Origin: Dysgonomonas sp. 521
GTDB taxonomy: Bacteria; Bacteroidota; Bacteroidia; Bacteroidales; Dysgonomonadaceae
DNA: 64,000 nucleotides
Assembly (NCBI RefSeq): GCF_010501055.1
Contig: NZ_QVMO01000006.1
Span: 26,873 to 90,872, forward strand
Reading direction: 5' to 3'
Position numbers and translations under genes: made by a program. Position 1 is the first letter of the stretch. Each line of letters begins with the position of its first letter. A model generated the notes under the pieces. That model did not search any database. It saw only the letters and a list, made by a program, of their open reading frames with translations, and had not been told where the DNA came from. Of the stretch, positions 9,218-18,058 are shown in pieces.

Positions 9218-10885
9218 TTAATATTTAAAACTGCTTCCACCCAGAAATTCCCTCAATAACGATGTAGGAGGTAACTCCCTGTCGTTTATATAACTGAAAT
9301 ATTTGAGGAATTTAAGCAGTCTGTGAGCTTCTGCATATTCAGGCGCATTGTTAGGAACCTCAGATAAGATAGGTTCCGCATAGCGGCGCAGGGCGGCCAG
9401 TTCGTACATCATAGCCGAGTTGAACATGACATCGGCGTTTTCCTGATATGGGAAAATCCATTTGTCTTCCCCTTTGCGGACGCTCTGCCAGCGCGAAATG
9501 GTGTCTATAGCCGAATAGCTGCGGTATCTGTAGTCGCGTATCAATCGGCGCAACAGGCGATTGTCTGTTGTAGGAATCCAGTTGTGATTGTCGAGGGAAA
9601 TGGCCGTAAGCGCGGATACATATATTTTGTATTTTTGACTATCCGGAATGCTTCTTGTAAGCTCAGGATTCAGCCCGTGTATACCTTCAATTACCAGGAT
9701 GGAATTTTCTTCCAACTGGAGTTTGTCTCCTTTATATTCCCGCTGCCCTGTCGTAAAGTTGAATGTTGGCAACTCTATCTCTTCCCCTTTCAGGAGGTTC
9801 TCCAGATCTTCGTTGAACTTAGGGATGTCCAGCGCGTACAATGATTCGAAGTCATAAGCCCCGTCTTCATCCAAAGGAGTTTTGTCCCTGTCTACAAAGT
9901 AGTTGTCGAGGGATAACCCTACCGGCTTTATCAGGTTGACCATCATCTGTACTTCGAGCCGCATGCGGAATGTAGTTTTACCTGAAGATGAAGGCCCTGA
10001 TATAAGTACAACCTTAACGCCGTCTTCCGCACGGTTCGAAATCTCGGTGGCTATGCTTGCTATGGTTTTTTCCTGATAGGCTTCCGATACTTTGATGATT
10101 CCCGGCATCGCGCCTTCCTTGCTTGCCTTGTTCATATCTCCCACATTGTCGAGTCCGATTATGTTCAGGAACTTTAAGTGTTCTTTGTATATATTATACA
10201 TTTTATCCTGGGGAATAACTGGTTCAAGCTCTACAGGGTTGCTACGGTTAGGTATACGCAGCAGAAGCCCGTCGTTATATAATTCGAGACCGAATAGATG
10301 GATGTATTTTGTTGACGGAACAAGGCAGCCATAGAAATAATCGACCGAACCGTTTAACTTGTAGTATTTCGAATACAGGTCTCCGGTGCTTTCCAGCAAT
10401 AAAGCTTTGTCTTCAAAGCCCCTGTTCCTGAACATCCTTACCACTTTTTCGGTTTCTTCTTCCACGCCTTCAAACCGCATATCGGCATCTATATACTGCT
10501 GCATCTTGGCTTTGATGGCTTCCACCGCTTTCTCGTTGATAGTGGCGCGGTCGCTTATTTTGCAGAAATAGCCCAGCGAAATGGGATGTTCTATATACAG
10601 CTGCGCCTCGGGGAATATTTCGGCGACAGCCTTAGCCAGCAAGAAACAGAGGGAACGCACGTAGGTGCGCATACCTGAAGGCTCGGTGAGGTCTACAAAT
10701 TTCACGGTCTTGTTATGATAGACACGGTAGTCGAGCGGTTCCGTCTTGTTGTTAACTCTGGCGTTTACTATAGTTGATTTGGATTGGATATTAAATTTAT
10801 CAAGGATTTCGATAAGGCTGCTTCCAGCCGGAAAATCCTGATATGTGCCTGTGTTTGTGCAATGAATAGTTACTCTGTTCTCCAT
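9218..10885 (-). CDS. Nucleoside (uridine-type) kinase with N-terminal TGS-like domain
   Basis: Cytoplasmic kinase of 555 residues. The C-terminal half is a uridine kinase/phosphoribulokinase-type P-loop domain, with the Walker A motif ISGPSSSGKTTF near residues 295-306 and SLDNYFVDRD and ILVIEGIHGLNP after it. The N-terminal part resembles the TGS and second additional domains of threonyl-tRNA synthetase. This fused architecture is common in Bacteroidota and Firmicutes and is usually annotated as a nucleoside kinase. The expected reaction is ATP-dependent phosphorylation of a nucleoside; the substrate cannot be read from sequence. It is transcribed alone between the asnA terminator and its own terminator. 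Confidence 0.85.
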   Translation of the reverse strand: MENRVTIHCTNTGTYQDFPAGSSLIEILDKFNIQSKSTIVNARVNNKTEPLDYRVYHNKTVKFVDLTEPSGMRTYVRSLCFLLAKAVAEIFPEAQLYIEHPISLGYFCKISDRATINEKAVEAIKAKMQQYIDADMRFEGVEEETEKVVRMFRNRGFEDKALLLESTGDLYSKYYKLNGSVDYFYGCLVPSTKYIHLFGLELYNDGLLLRIPNRSNPVELEPVIPQDKMYNIYKEHLKFLNIIGLDNVGDMNKASKEGAMPGIIKVSEAYQEKTIASIATEISNRAEDGVKVVLISGPSSSGKTTFRMRLEVQMMVNLIKPVGLSLDNYFVDRDKTPLDEDGAYDFESLYALDIPKFNEDLENLLKGEEIELPTFNFTTGQREYKGDKLQLEENSILVIEGIHGLNPELTRSIPDSQKYKIYVSALTAISLDNHNWIPTTDNRLLRRLIRDYRYRSYSAIDTISRWQSVRKGEDKWIFPYQENADVMFNSAMMYELAALRRYAEPILSEVPNNAPEYAEAHRLLKFLKYFSYINDRELPPTSLLREFLGGSSFKY

Positions 10886-10916
10886 AAATCTAATGTAAAA
10901 TAGTAATAAAAATCAA

Positions 10917-10945
10917 AAGGATGTTTCCTGTTAAAAAACATCCTT
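10917..10945 (-). terminator. Terminator downstream of asnA
   Basis: Inverted repeat aaggatgttt (10917-10926) with aaacatcctt (10936-10945). On the minus strand the stem is followed by ttgattttt. It separates asnA from the nucleoside kinase gene. Confidence 0.7.
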
Positions 10946-11043
10946 CGGTTTATAAAGTTAAGTAAAATTATTCATTAAAAGACTTACCTTTCCGGTTTTC
11001 TTCTCACATACTTCTCTTTTCTAATTTAAATTAACAATTAATT

Positions 11044-12081
11044 CTAAATCAGCGGCATCCCCAGCTTTTCTGCCTCCACGCGCATTCTCTGAGGCCATAT
11101 TCCGGCTTGTATCTCACCTATGTGCCCTTTGCGGAGATAGAACATACACAGGCGCGACTGCCCTATACCACCACCTATCGACTGAGGGAGTTCCCCGTTC
11201 AGCAGGCGTTTGTGGAAGTATAGTTCTTTCCTGTCTTCCTGACCCGATTGTTTCAGCTGCTCCAACAGAACCTCCCTGTTGACGCGGATACCCATCGACG
11301 ATAGTTCCATTCCTTGTTCTAAAACCGGATTCCAAACGATGAGATCGCCGTTAAGCCCTTTGTATCCATTTTCCGATTTAGTAGTCCAGTCGTCATAGTC
11401 AGGGGCGCGTCCGTCGTGGGGCTTGCCATTGCTCAGCACACCTCCGATGCCTAAGATGAATACGGCGCCATATTCTTTGGCTATCTTATTTTCCCTTTCT
11501 TTCTCTGTCAGTTCAGGATACATCAGGAGTAGTTCCTCCGCGTGTATAAACTTTATCTCGCAAGGCAGGATCGGAGCTATTTCGGGGAATATCTCGTACA
11601 CAAGGTATTCTGTTCTGACCAACGCCGCATATATCCTTCTTACTACCTGTTTGAGGAAGTCAAGGTTCCGGTTCTGGGGAGACATTACCATTTCCCAGTC
11701 CCATTGATCTACATACAGCGAATGCAGGTTTCCGAGTTCCTCATCGGCTCTGATTGCGTTCATGTCGGTATATATGCCGAATCCCTCGTTGATATGGTAG
11801 TCTGCAAGGGTCAGGCGTTTCCACTTGGCTAAGGAGTGCACTATTTCGGCACGCTCGTCGTCCATATCTTTGATGGGGAAGTTGACGGCACGCTCTACTC
11901 CGTTGAGGTCATCGTTTATACCCATTCCCTTGAGTACGAATAACGGGGCGGTAACTCTGCGCAGTCGAAGTTCGGAAGATAGATTTTGCTGGAAGAAATC
12001 TTTTATCTGCTTAATACCCATTTCAGTTTGCTGAAGGTCTAGCAGTGCATGGTATTCTTTTGGTTTTATTAAATAGCTCAT
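11044..12081 (-). CDS. asnA: Aspartate--ammonia ligase (asparagine synthetase A)
   Basis: Makes L-asparagine from L-aspartate, ammonia and ATP, releasing AMP and pyrophosphate, in the cytoplasm. The protein has 345 residues, close to the 330 of Escherichia coli AsnA. It is a class II aminoacyl-tRNA synthetase-like fold; visible family segments are RRVTAPLFVLKGMGINDDLNGVE (read as two adjoining parts), SLYVDQWDWE, and the C-terminal motif GGGIGQSRLCMFYL. It is a single-gene unit on the minus strand with a likely promoter at 12119-12126 and a terminator at 10917-10945. Identification is secure. Confidence 0.95.
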   Translation of the reverse strand: MSYLIKPKEYHALLDLQQTEMGIKQIKDFFQQNLSSELRLRRVTAPLFVLKGMGINDDLNGVERAVNFPIKDMDDERAEIVHSLAKWKRLTLADYHINEGFGIYTDMNAIRADEELGNLHSLYVDQWDWEMVMSPQNRNLDFLKQVVRRIYAALVRTEYLVYEIFPEIAPILPCEIKFIHAEELLLMYPELTEKERENKIAKEYGAVFILGIGGVLSNGKPHDGRAPDYDDWTTKSENGYKGLNGDLIVWNPVLEQGMELSSMGIRVNREVLLEQLKQSGQEDRKELYFHKRLLNGELPQSIGGGIGQSRLCMFYLRKGHIGEIQAGIWPQRMRVEAEKLGMPLI

Positions 12082-12118
12082 TTTTGCAATTCTGCCTATT
12101 TTAATATTAAATGAACTG

Positions 12119-12126
12119 CAAAGGTA
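12119..12126 (-). promoter_or_regulatory. Predicted -7 box of the asnA promoter
   Basis: On the minus strand it reads TACCTTTG, matching the Bacteroidota TAnnTTTG consensus. It lies about 38 bp upstream of the asnA start. No convincing -33 box was found. Confidence 0.45.
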
Positions 12127-12200
12127 TTGTTTCTGTGTTAATATGAAAATATTTTACTTTAAAATTTGTACATTTTGTTTTCATATTCGTTCTGTTGGAC

Positions 12201-12235
12201 GAAAAGAAGCCCCTTATTTACATAAGAGGCTTTTT
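12201..12235 (-). terminator. Terminator downstream of the NlpE-like gene
   Basis: Hairpin arms aagccccttat (12207-12217) and ataagaggctt (12222-12232) with T-rich sequence on both sides, so it could work in either direction. It follows the minus-strand NlpE-like gene by about 20 bp. Confidence 0.65.
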
Positions 12236-12255
12236 CAATGATGTAATTTGCTGTA

Positions 12256-12690
12256 TTATTGTTTTTTCAGAATATACATGTCGGCCATATCTCCGGTGAT
12301 CTTGTTGCCATCCATATCGAGCTGGGTCAGTGTGTTTTCGCCTACAAAATATTTGTTCGGCGAATCTTTTACGCCTTCAAGCGTAACCGTGTTGCCCTCG
12401 CTGTTCCATGTATATTGTCCTTTATCTTCAAAAGTACCTTTTTTGCCTACATATTCAATCTTTCTGACAAAAGTGCTGTCTCCCAGTTCGATATTCACAA
12501 TCATACCTTCCCCGCTGGCTGTAGGCACCTTGCCTGAGTAAGCACCTTTATAGTCCAGTGAGTTCTTTGCATTGTGTTCGTCGACCACTTGTGCCGGTTC
12601 AGAAGGTGCAGGCTCCTGAGGCTTTTGAGTATTGCCGCCACAGCTATACAAAACACCTATAGCTGCTGCAATGATAAATAACTTTTTCAT
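12256..12690 (-). CDS. NlpE-like copper-resistance lipoprotein
   Basis: Small lipoprotein of 144 residues, with a signal peptide ending in the lipobox VLYSC (Cys17). A proline-rich linker follows, then one beta-rich domain resembling the N-terminal domain of NlpE: YKGAYSGKVPTASGEGMIV, then LEGVKDSPNKYFVGEN and LTQLDMDGNKITG. NlpE in enteric bacteria is an outer-membrane sensor tied to copper and envelope stress; here only one domain is present. The start lies 8 bp after the stop of the secreted heavy-metal-associated protein, so the two form an operon. A role in handling copper outside the cytoplasm is inferred from both families. Confidence 0.8.
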   Translation of the reverse strand: MKKLFIIAAAIGVLYSCGGNTQKPQEPAPSEPAQVVDEHNAKNSLDYKGAYSGKVPTASGEGMIVNIELGDSTFVRKIEYVGKKGTFEDKGQYTWNSEGNTVTLEGVKDSPNKYFVGENTLTQLDMDGNKITGDMADMYILKKQ

Positions 12691-12698
12691 TTTTTTAC

Positions 12699-13016
12699 TT
12701 ATTCTTTTTTGTCTGTTTTTATTGTTACTTCGTAACCTAATTTCTTAATGGCTTCCTGAAGCTTTTCAATTGTTGTCTGACTTTTCTTAAATTCGACCAG
12801 TACAGTCTTGTTCGCTAAATCAACTTTCATGTCGGTTACTCCTTTTTCAAAGGCAATATTCTTTTCGATTCGCTTTTGACAATTTTCGCACGTCATCGAT
12901 ACGTCGAAAACAACTGTTTCCTTGTCATTCTTTAAGTCTTTTTTATTTTGGGCGTTTAGGGTAAATCCTGCGCTTAACATCAAAATAAATGATAATACAA
13001 AAATTTTAGCATTCAT
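12699..13016 (-). CDS. Secreted heavy-metal-associated (HMA) domain protein
   Basis: A 105-residue protein with a signal peptide (cleavage likely after LNAQ, about residue 23) and a single HMA ferredoxin-like domain. The metal-binding motif is MTCENCQKRI, with Cys residues three apart, and the domain ends KKLGYEVTIK. HMA domains bind Cu(I) or similar soft metals as chaperones or as modules of P-type ATPases. A free, exported HMA protein is less usual. It precedes the NlpE-like lipoprotein gene by 8 bp on the same strand, and together they suggest a periplasmic copper-buffering pair. Confidence 0.85.
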   Translation of the reverse strand: MNAKIFVLSFILMLSAGFTLNAQNKKDLKNDKETVVFDVSMTCENCQKRIEKNIAFEKGVTDMKVDLANKTVLVEFKKSQTTIEKLQEAIKKLGYEVTIKTDKKE

Positions 13017-13094
13017 AATAGCTCTAAGTTTAGTGTTTAATTATAAACAGACTACTTTATATAATGTTTAAAAAAATGATACTTTTTAGAGATA

Positions 13095-13146
13095 TTTCAA
13101 GATTTCAGATTTCAAAATTAAGAGAATTATTTAGTCAATCTTGAAA
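13095..13146 (-). terminator. Inverted repeat after gcvP, weak terminator candidate
   Basis: Arms tttcaagatt (13095-13104) and aatcttgaaa (13137-13146) lie just beyond the gcvP stop. The loop is 32 nt, which is long for an intrinsic terminator, so the role is uncertain. Confidence 0.35.
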
Positions 13147-13153
13147 TTATAAT

Positions 13154-16006
13154 TTATCCCATATCGCACAGGCATGTGATCAGGTTGCGGTCGCCGAAGG
13201 CATTATCTACGCGGGCTACATTGATCCAGAATTTGTTTTGTTTTACGAATTCCAGCGGATAAGCTGCCTTGGAGCGCGGATATGCGTGCTTCCATTCATC
13301 TGCGCACACCTCGTATTCGGGATGAGGAGCGTTGACAAGAACATTGTCTTCTTTCGTATATGTTCCGTTCTCTACTTCCTTTATCTCTTCCCAAATCTGG
13401 TTCATCGTGCCTACAAAGCGGTTCAGCTCGGCAAGGCTTTCACTTTCGGTAGGCTCTATCATCAGCGTGCCGTGTACCGGGAACGAAAGAGTAGGAGCGT
13501 GATAACCGTAGTCCATCAGGCGTTTTGCAATGTCACTTTCTGTGATACCGGATGTTTCTTTTACATTGCGGCATTCCAGTATCAGCTCGTGACCAACTCT
13601 GCCCGATGTACCTCTGTAAACGATACCGTAAGTATCCTTTAGTAGCTCGGCCAGATAGTTAGCGTTCAGAATGGCTATTTTGGTCGCCTGCGTTAAGCCG
13701 TCGCCGCCCATCATACGGATATAGCCATAAGTGATAGGCAGTATACCGGCGCTGCCATAAGGCGCGGACGCTACTGTATTCACTGTGCTGCCATCCACTT
13801 CGGGATGATGCGGCAGGAACGGTATCAGGTGTTCTGCTACGCAGATTGGCCCTTCGCCCGGTCCGCCTCCTCCGTGAGGTATGGCGAATGTCTTATGCAG
13901 GTTGAGGTGGCAAACGTCTGCTCCTATAAAGCCCGGATTGGTCAGTCCTACCTGCGCGTTCATATTCGCGCCGTCCATATATACCTGTCCGCCTTTTTCG
14001 TGTACTATCTTGCACATTTCCTTTATTTCCTTCTCGAATATACCATGTGTAGAAGGATATGTTATCATGCAGCCGGCAAGGTTGTCCCTGTGCTGGTCTG
14101 CCTTTGCCTGCAAGTCTTCTACGACCACATTGCCGTGGCTGTCGCAATCTATCGTCACGGTTTCATAGCCTGCCTGTATAGCCGAAGCAGGGTTAGTACC
14201 GTGAGCGGATGCGGGGATAAGGATAATGTTGCGGTGTCCCTGCCCGATGCTTTCCTGATACTTGCGGATAGTCATCAGCCCGGCATATTCGCCCGCAGCA
14301 CCCGAATTTGGCTGGAAACTGACACCTGCAAAACCTGTAATTTCTTTCAGGTATTCGCCCAATTCTTCTATCAGTTCGGTATATCCCTGTGTCTGCGATT
14401 TAGGAGCCAGCGGGTGTATGTTCTGGAAGCCGCCTAATGAAAGCGGAAGCATCTCGGAAGCCGCATTCAGCTTCATGGTGCACGAACCTAGCGAAATCAT
14501 GGAATGAGCCAGCGATATATCTTTCCTGTCGAGACGTTTGATGTAGCGCATCAACTCCGTTTCGGTATGGTAGATATTGAACACTTCGTGCTGAAGGTAT
14601 TCGCTCTTGCGCAGAAACTCGTCTTTGATTATTATTTTCTCAGGCAGGTCGTCTATCATAAATACTTCCATACGTCCTGCGGCAAGGGAAAATACGGCCA
14701 GCAATTCATGCGCCTTGTATTCTGTAATGGTTTCGTCTATGCTGATGCCCACTTCCCCGGCTTCGTAGTAGCGCAGGTTGATGTCGCGCATTTCAGCGTA
14801 TTCGCGGACGGTATATTGCGAAACGCCGCTAGGTAAGCCTATCTTGAGCGTATCGAAGTATTGTTCGTTCTGTATTATGTATCCCAGTTCTTTCAGTTCG
14901 TCAGCAATCAGCGCCGTAGCGGAATGTATCTGGCTGGCGATATTCTTCAAGCCTTTCGGCCCGTGATATACCGCATAGAATCCCGCCATTGTAGCCAGCA
15001 GGGCTTGTGCCGTACAGATGTTGGATGTAGCTTTCTCACGTTTGATATGTTGTTCTCGCGTTTGCAGTGCCATGCGGTAGGCAGGCTTGCCATAGGCGTC
15101 TTTGGATACCCCGATGATGCGTCCCGGGACGTTGCGCTTATAGTCGTCCTTCGTAGCGAAGAATCCGGCAGAAGGCCCGCCATAGAACATAGGAATACCA
15201 AAACGCTGGCTGCTGCCGAACGCGATGTCGGCTCCCCATTCTCCCGGAGGAACAAGCAGCGTGAGTGCTATCAGGTCGGTAGCAACCGCCACCTTGCAAC
15301 CTGCGCTATGGGCTTTTTCTGTAAATTCTTTATAGTCTACAATGTTACCGTTCGAGTTGGGATACTGGATAATTGCCCCGAAAAATCCGTCGGTAAGGTC
15401 TATTGTATTGTAATCTCCCGTTACTACTTTTATGCCTTGCGGTTCCATGCGTGTATTGATTACGGCAAGGGTTTGCGGGAATATGTTTTTATCTACAAAC
15501 AGCTTATCGGTGTTGTTCTTTATCTGGTCGCGGCTGCGAAGGGCAAACATCATAGTCGCCGATTCTGCTCCGGCAGTGGCTTCATCGAGGAGCGAGCAGT
15601 TAGACAACGGAAGCCCTGTGAGTTCGCTTACCATTGTCTGGAAGTTCATCAATGCTTCGAGGCGTCCCTGCGAAATCTCTGCCTGATATGGCGTATAGGA
15701 CGTGTACCATACCGGATTTTCGAATACATTGCGGTAGATAGGTGCCGGGCATATAGTATCGTACCATCCCATGCCGATGTATGAAGCGCAAATACGGTTT
15801 TTGGAGGCTATCAGCGCCATTTCTTCCGCATATTCGTGCTCGCTGAGTGCGGCAGGCAGGTTGAGCCCTCCCTGTAGCCTGATATTGGAAGGGATAGTCT
15901 GGTCGATTAGTTCATCCAATGATTTTACACCGATTTTTGACAGCATTCGTTTTTCGTCTTCTGCATTGATGCCAATGTGGCGATGTTGAAATTTTTGGGT
16001 TTCCAT
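13154..16006 (-). CDS. gcvP: Glycine dehydrogenase (decarboxylating), P protein of the glycine cleavage system
   Basis: PLP enzyme that decarboxylates glycine and passes the aminomethyl group to the lipoylated H protein, in the cytoplasm. At 950 residues it is the single-chain form joining the two halves that are split in some bacteria. The N-terminal half shows FQHRHIG and SYIGMGWYDT; the C-terminal half shows SLGSCTMKLN and the PLP-binding Lys in NLHKTFAIPHGGGGPG near residue 703. No gcvT or gcvH is in the window. The gene starts 15 bp after the MBL-fold hydrolase gene, so the two probably share a transcript. Long frames on the opposite strand are shadows. Confidence 0.96.
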   Translation of the reverse strand: METQKFQHRHIGINAEDEKRMLSKIGVKSLDELIDQTIPSNIRLQGGLNLPAALSEHEYAEEMALIASKNRICASYIGMGWYDTICPAPIYRNVFENPVWYTSYTPYQAEISQGRLEALMNFQTMVSELTGLPLSNCSLLDEATAGAESATMMFALRSRDQIKNNTDKLFVDKNIFPQTLAVINTRMEPQGIKVVTGDYNTIDLTDGFFGAIIQYPNSNGNIVDYKEFTEKAHSAGCKVAVATDLIALTLLVPPGEWGADIAFGSSQRFGIPMFYGGPSAGFFATKDDYKRNVPGRIIGVSKDAYGKPAYRMALQTREQHIKREKATSNICTAQALLATMAGFYAVYHGPKGLKNIASQIHSATALIADELKELGYIIQNEQYFDTLKIGLPSGVSQYTVREYAEMRDINLRYYEAGEVGISIDETITEYKAHELLAVFSLAAGRMEVFMIDDLPEKIIIKDEFLRKSEYLQHEVFNIYHTETELMRYIKRLDRKDISLAHSMISLGSCTMKLNAASEMLPLSLGGFQNIHPLAPKSQTQGYTELIEELGEYLKEITGFAGVSFQPNSGAAGEYAGLMTIRKYQESIGQGHRNIILIPASAHGTNPASAIQAGYETVTIDCDSHGNVVVEDLQAKADQHRDNLAGCMITYPSTHGIFEKEIKEMCKIVHEKGGQVYMDGANMNAQVGLTNPGFIGADVCHLNLHKTFAIPHGGGGPGEGPICVAEHLIPFLPHHPEVDGSTVNTVASAPYGSAGILPITYGYIRMMGGDGLTQATKIAILNANYLAELLKDTYGIVYRGTSGRVGHELILECRNVKETSGITESDIAKRLMDYGYHAPTLSFPVHGTLMIEPTESESLAELNRFVGTMNQIWEEIKEVENGTYTKEDNVLVNAPHPEYEVCADEWKHAYPRSKAAYPLEFVKQNKFWINVARVDNAFGDRNLITCLCDMG

Positions 16007-16021
16007 GGATTTTATCTTGTT

Positions 16022-16663
16022 TTATTGTAAATAAAAATTGTTTCTGCCCTCTTCTCTTATTGTTGTCAGTGGCCCGTGACCTGAATATACGACTGTGTCG
16101 GGCGGCAGTTTCATCAGTTTTTCCTTGATGCCGTCTATTAGCTGCTGATGGTTTCCTCCGGCTAGATCGGTGCGTCCTACGCTGCCTCTGAACAATACGT
16201 CTCCTACAAATACACAGCCTGCATCCTGATTGTAGAATACGATGCTGCCCGGTGAGTGTCCGGGTACCTGCATCACGATGAGCCTTTGGTTGCCAAAGGT
16301 TACAACATCGTTTTCGTTCAGGTACTTACCTATTTTGGGAATCCTGTTGTCTTCGTTTACGAATCCGAACATTTGCAGCTGGGCGGGGAGCTGTTCGAGG
16401 AGGAACTCGTCTCCTTTATTGGCTTCCGTATCCAGATGGAACTGTTCGTGGATGAAGTTGTTCCCAAATACATGGTCGAAATGCAAGTGGGTGTTCAGCA
16501 GGTGCTTTACGATCAGGTCATTGTCTAGGATGAAGTTTAAGAGTAGCATTTTCTCATCCGGAAAGAAACATCCGGGGTCAATAATTACACACTCTTTGGT
16601 TTCGTCATAAGCGATGTATGTATTCTCACTAATCGGGTTAAATTCAAATATTTTTACTTCCAT
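16022..16663 (-). CDS. MBL-fold metallo-hydrolase (glyoxalase II-like)
   Basis: Cytoplasmic hydrolase of 213 residues in the metallo-beta-lactamase superfamily. The metal ligands are visible: THLHFDH (H59, H61, D63, H64), PGHSPGS, the Asp in FVGDVLFRGSVGRTDL, and YSGHGPLT near the C-terminus. It resembles the compact YcbL/glyoxalase II-like hydrolases that cleave thioesters such as S-lactoylglutathione, but it is shorter than classical GloB and lacks its C-terminal helical domain. It is first in a likely two-gene operon with gcvP. The substrate is unknown. Confidence 0.85.
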   Translation of the reverse strand: MEVKIFEFNPISENTYIAYDETKECVIIDPGCFFPDEKMLLLNFILDNDLIVKHLLNTHLHFDHVFGNNFIHEQFHLDTEANKGDEFLLEQLPAQLQMFGFVNEDNRIPKIGKYLNENDVVTFGNQRLIVMQVPGHSPGSIVFYNQDAGCVFVGDVLFRGSVGRTDLAGGNHQQLIDGIKEKLMKLPPDTVVYSGHGPLTTIREEGRNNFYLQ

Positions 16664-16721
16664 ATTTTGTTTTGAGTAACTATCTGTTAAGAAAGGTTCT
16701 AAAGATATAAATTTTTCGATG

Positions 16722-16729
16722 CAAAGTTA
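16722..16729 (-). promoter_or_regulatory. Predicted -7 box for the MBL hydrolase-gcvP operon
   Basis: Reads TAACTTTG on the minus strand, matching TAnnTTTG, about 59 bp upstream of the hydrolase start. A clear -33 partner is not visible. Confidence 0.4.
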
Positions 16730-17002
16730 TCTGTTTTTAGTCATAACTTAGAATGCACCTTTGACTTTTTATCACTTTTGGTAATAAGTTTACATGTTGT
16801 TAACTCTTGGTCGCCGGGGCTGCATCATCTGTTCTTCGCAATACCTGAACAAAAAAAGTAACAGGCAGGTTTAAAAAGTAACAAATTTTAGGGTATATAA
16901 CGTAGGGCAAACGCATGAAAATAATGCCAGTGTAGTGTATTAAATTTCATGTTTTCAGCCTATTGTTAGTAATTCATCTCGCTATTTAGAACTATTACTT
17001 TA

Positions 17003-17186
17003 AGTAACTGTTTAAATTTTATACGAATATTTTATTATACCTTTTTCTTCGTTCATTTTTAGTCTGTTTTCGGCTGTTTTTTCCTTTCTCTCAATTCAAA
17101 TAGCCCGCTATTATCGTTTCGAGGAAGAAAAAAGCATCTCTAAAACATCTCTAAAAATTTGAACGAATAAAATTTAAACAATTACT
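17003..17186. repeat. MITE-like inverted-repeat element, family 2, copy 1
   Basis: The left end agtaactgtttaaattttat (from 17003) is the near-complement of the right end ataaaatttaaacaattact (to 17186). The interior shares cttcgttcatttttag, gttttcggct and tagcccgct with the element at 51456-51650. No coding capacity. It sits in the 700-bp gap upstream of the sigma factor. The rest of that gap (16730-17002 and 17187-17377) is AT-rich without genes; a direct repeat aaaaagtaaca occurs near 16853-16883. Confidence 0.65.
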
Positions 17187-17377
17187 AAATGTTTCAGGTA
17201 ATAGATTCAATAGACAATTCAATGTTTAGTCTACTTATTGAGAAAATAAGCTATATCTGAGTTTTATATCCTTCAACAATAAAGATTATTAAAAAATTTA
17301 CTATCTTTCGATGCTATAATATATTGCTGATAGTATTTTGTCCTATATCAATAAAAAAATTATTTGCCATTACATAT

Positions 17378-17965
17378 ATGTCTGATATATCTTTAATAAA
17401 AAGATTTATAGATGGAAATGATGCCGATTCCGGTATCCTGTACCAAAACTATGTCAATAGTTTATATGGATATGGAATGAGTTTAGGCTTTTCCGGAGAA
17501 ACATGTATGGATGCAATACATGATGTGTTTTGCAAATTATACCATTTGAAAAATGAAGACATTATTAAAATAGAAAATGTAAAGCATTATCTCTTCCAAA
17601 GTCTAAAAAACAGATTGTTTGACATATACAGAAAAGACAAGTATAAAGAAAATATAACCTTGGATTTGCCTTTCAAAACAGATATATCTGTGATAGACAC
17701 CATGATAGAAGAAGAGGACAGAACTATAATGATAAAAAAAGTAGAATCGTTGATGAACTGCTTAACCGACCGCCAGAAAGAAGCCATTTATCTACGGTAT
17801 ATCCAAGAAATGAATTATAACGAAATAGGATTACTTCTGAGAATGACCCCCAAATCAGCCCGGATGCTCGTATTTAGAGGAATTGAAAAAATGAGAGCAT
17901 TTACTTCTGAAGAAAAAAACATATTCCTTATCCTTTTGTTTTTCTATTTATTCAGAAATTTTTAA
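17378..17965 (+). CDS. ECF RNA polymerase sigma factor (FecI/CarQ type)
   Basis: Extracytoplasmic-function sigma factor of 195 residues. Region 2 is visible in the first half (AIHDVFCKLY, with FQSLKNRLFDIYRK), and region 4 in MNCLTDRQKEAIYLRY and MNYNEIGLLLRMTPKSARM. The frame could be extended upstream to a TTG at 17324, but the ATG at 17378 gives the usual ECF N-terminus (MSDISLIKRFIDG), so it is preferred. It is followed by a FecR anti-sigma gene and a SusC with a signalling STN domain. This is the standard trans-envelope signalling set: SusC senses its glycan, FecR releases the sigma factor, and the locus is induced. Confidence 0.88.
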   Translation: MSDISLIKRFIDGNDADSGILYQNYVNSLYGYGMSLGFSGETCMDAIHDVFCKLYHLKNEDIIKIENVKHYLFQSLKNRLFDIYRKDKYKENITLDLPFKTDISVIDTMIEEEDRTIMIKKVESLMNCLTDRQKEAIYLRYIQEMNYNEIGLLLRMTPKSARMLVFRGIEKMRAFTSEEKNIFLILLFFYLFRNF

Positions 17966-18058
17966 TTTTTTTTTCAAATAATTTTAAAAAAAGTGTAGAC
18001 ACTTTTTCTTTTCATTCGTCATATAGATATTATTACATTAATAGCACTAAAAATATAG

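Noticed and set aside
14861..15784. 307-codon frame antisense to gcvP, and similar long frames at 13238-13642 and 13805-14437
   Set aside because: The opposite strand encodes a complete, conserved gcvP with all motifs; the antisense translations are Cys- and Arg-rich and show no domain.
17324..17377. Upstream extension of the sigma factor to a TTG codon
   Set aside because: The extra 18 residues are hydrophobic and unlike ECF N-termini; the ATG at 17378 fits better.
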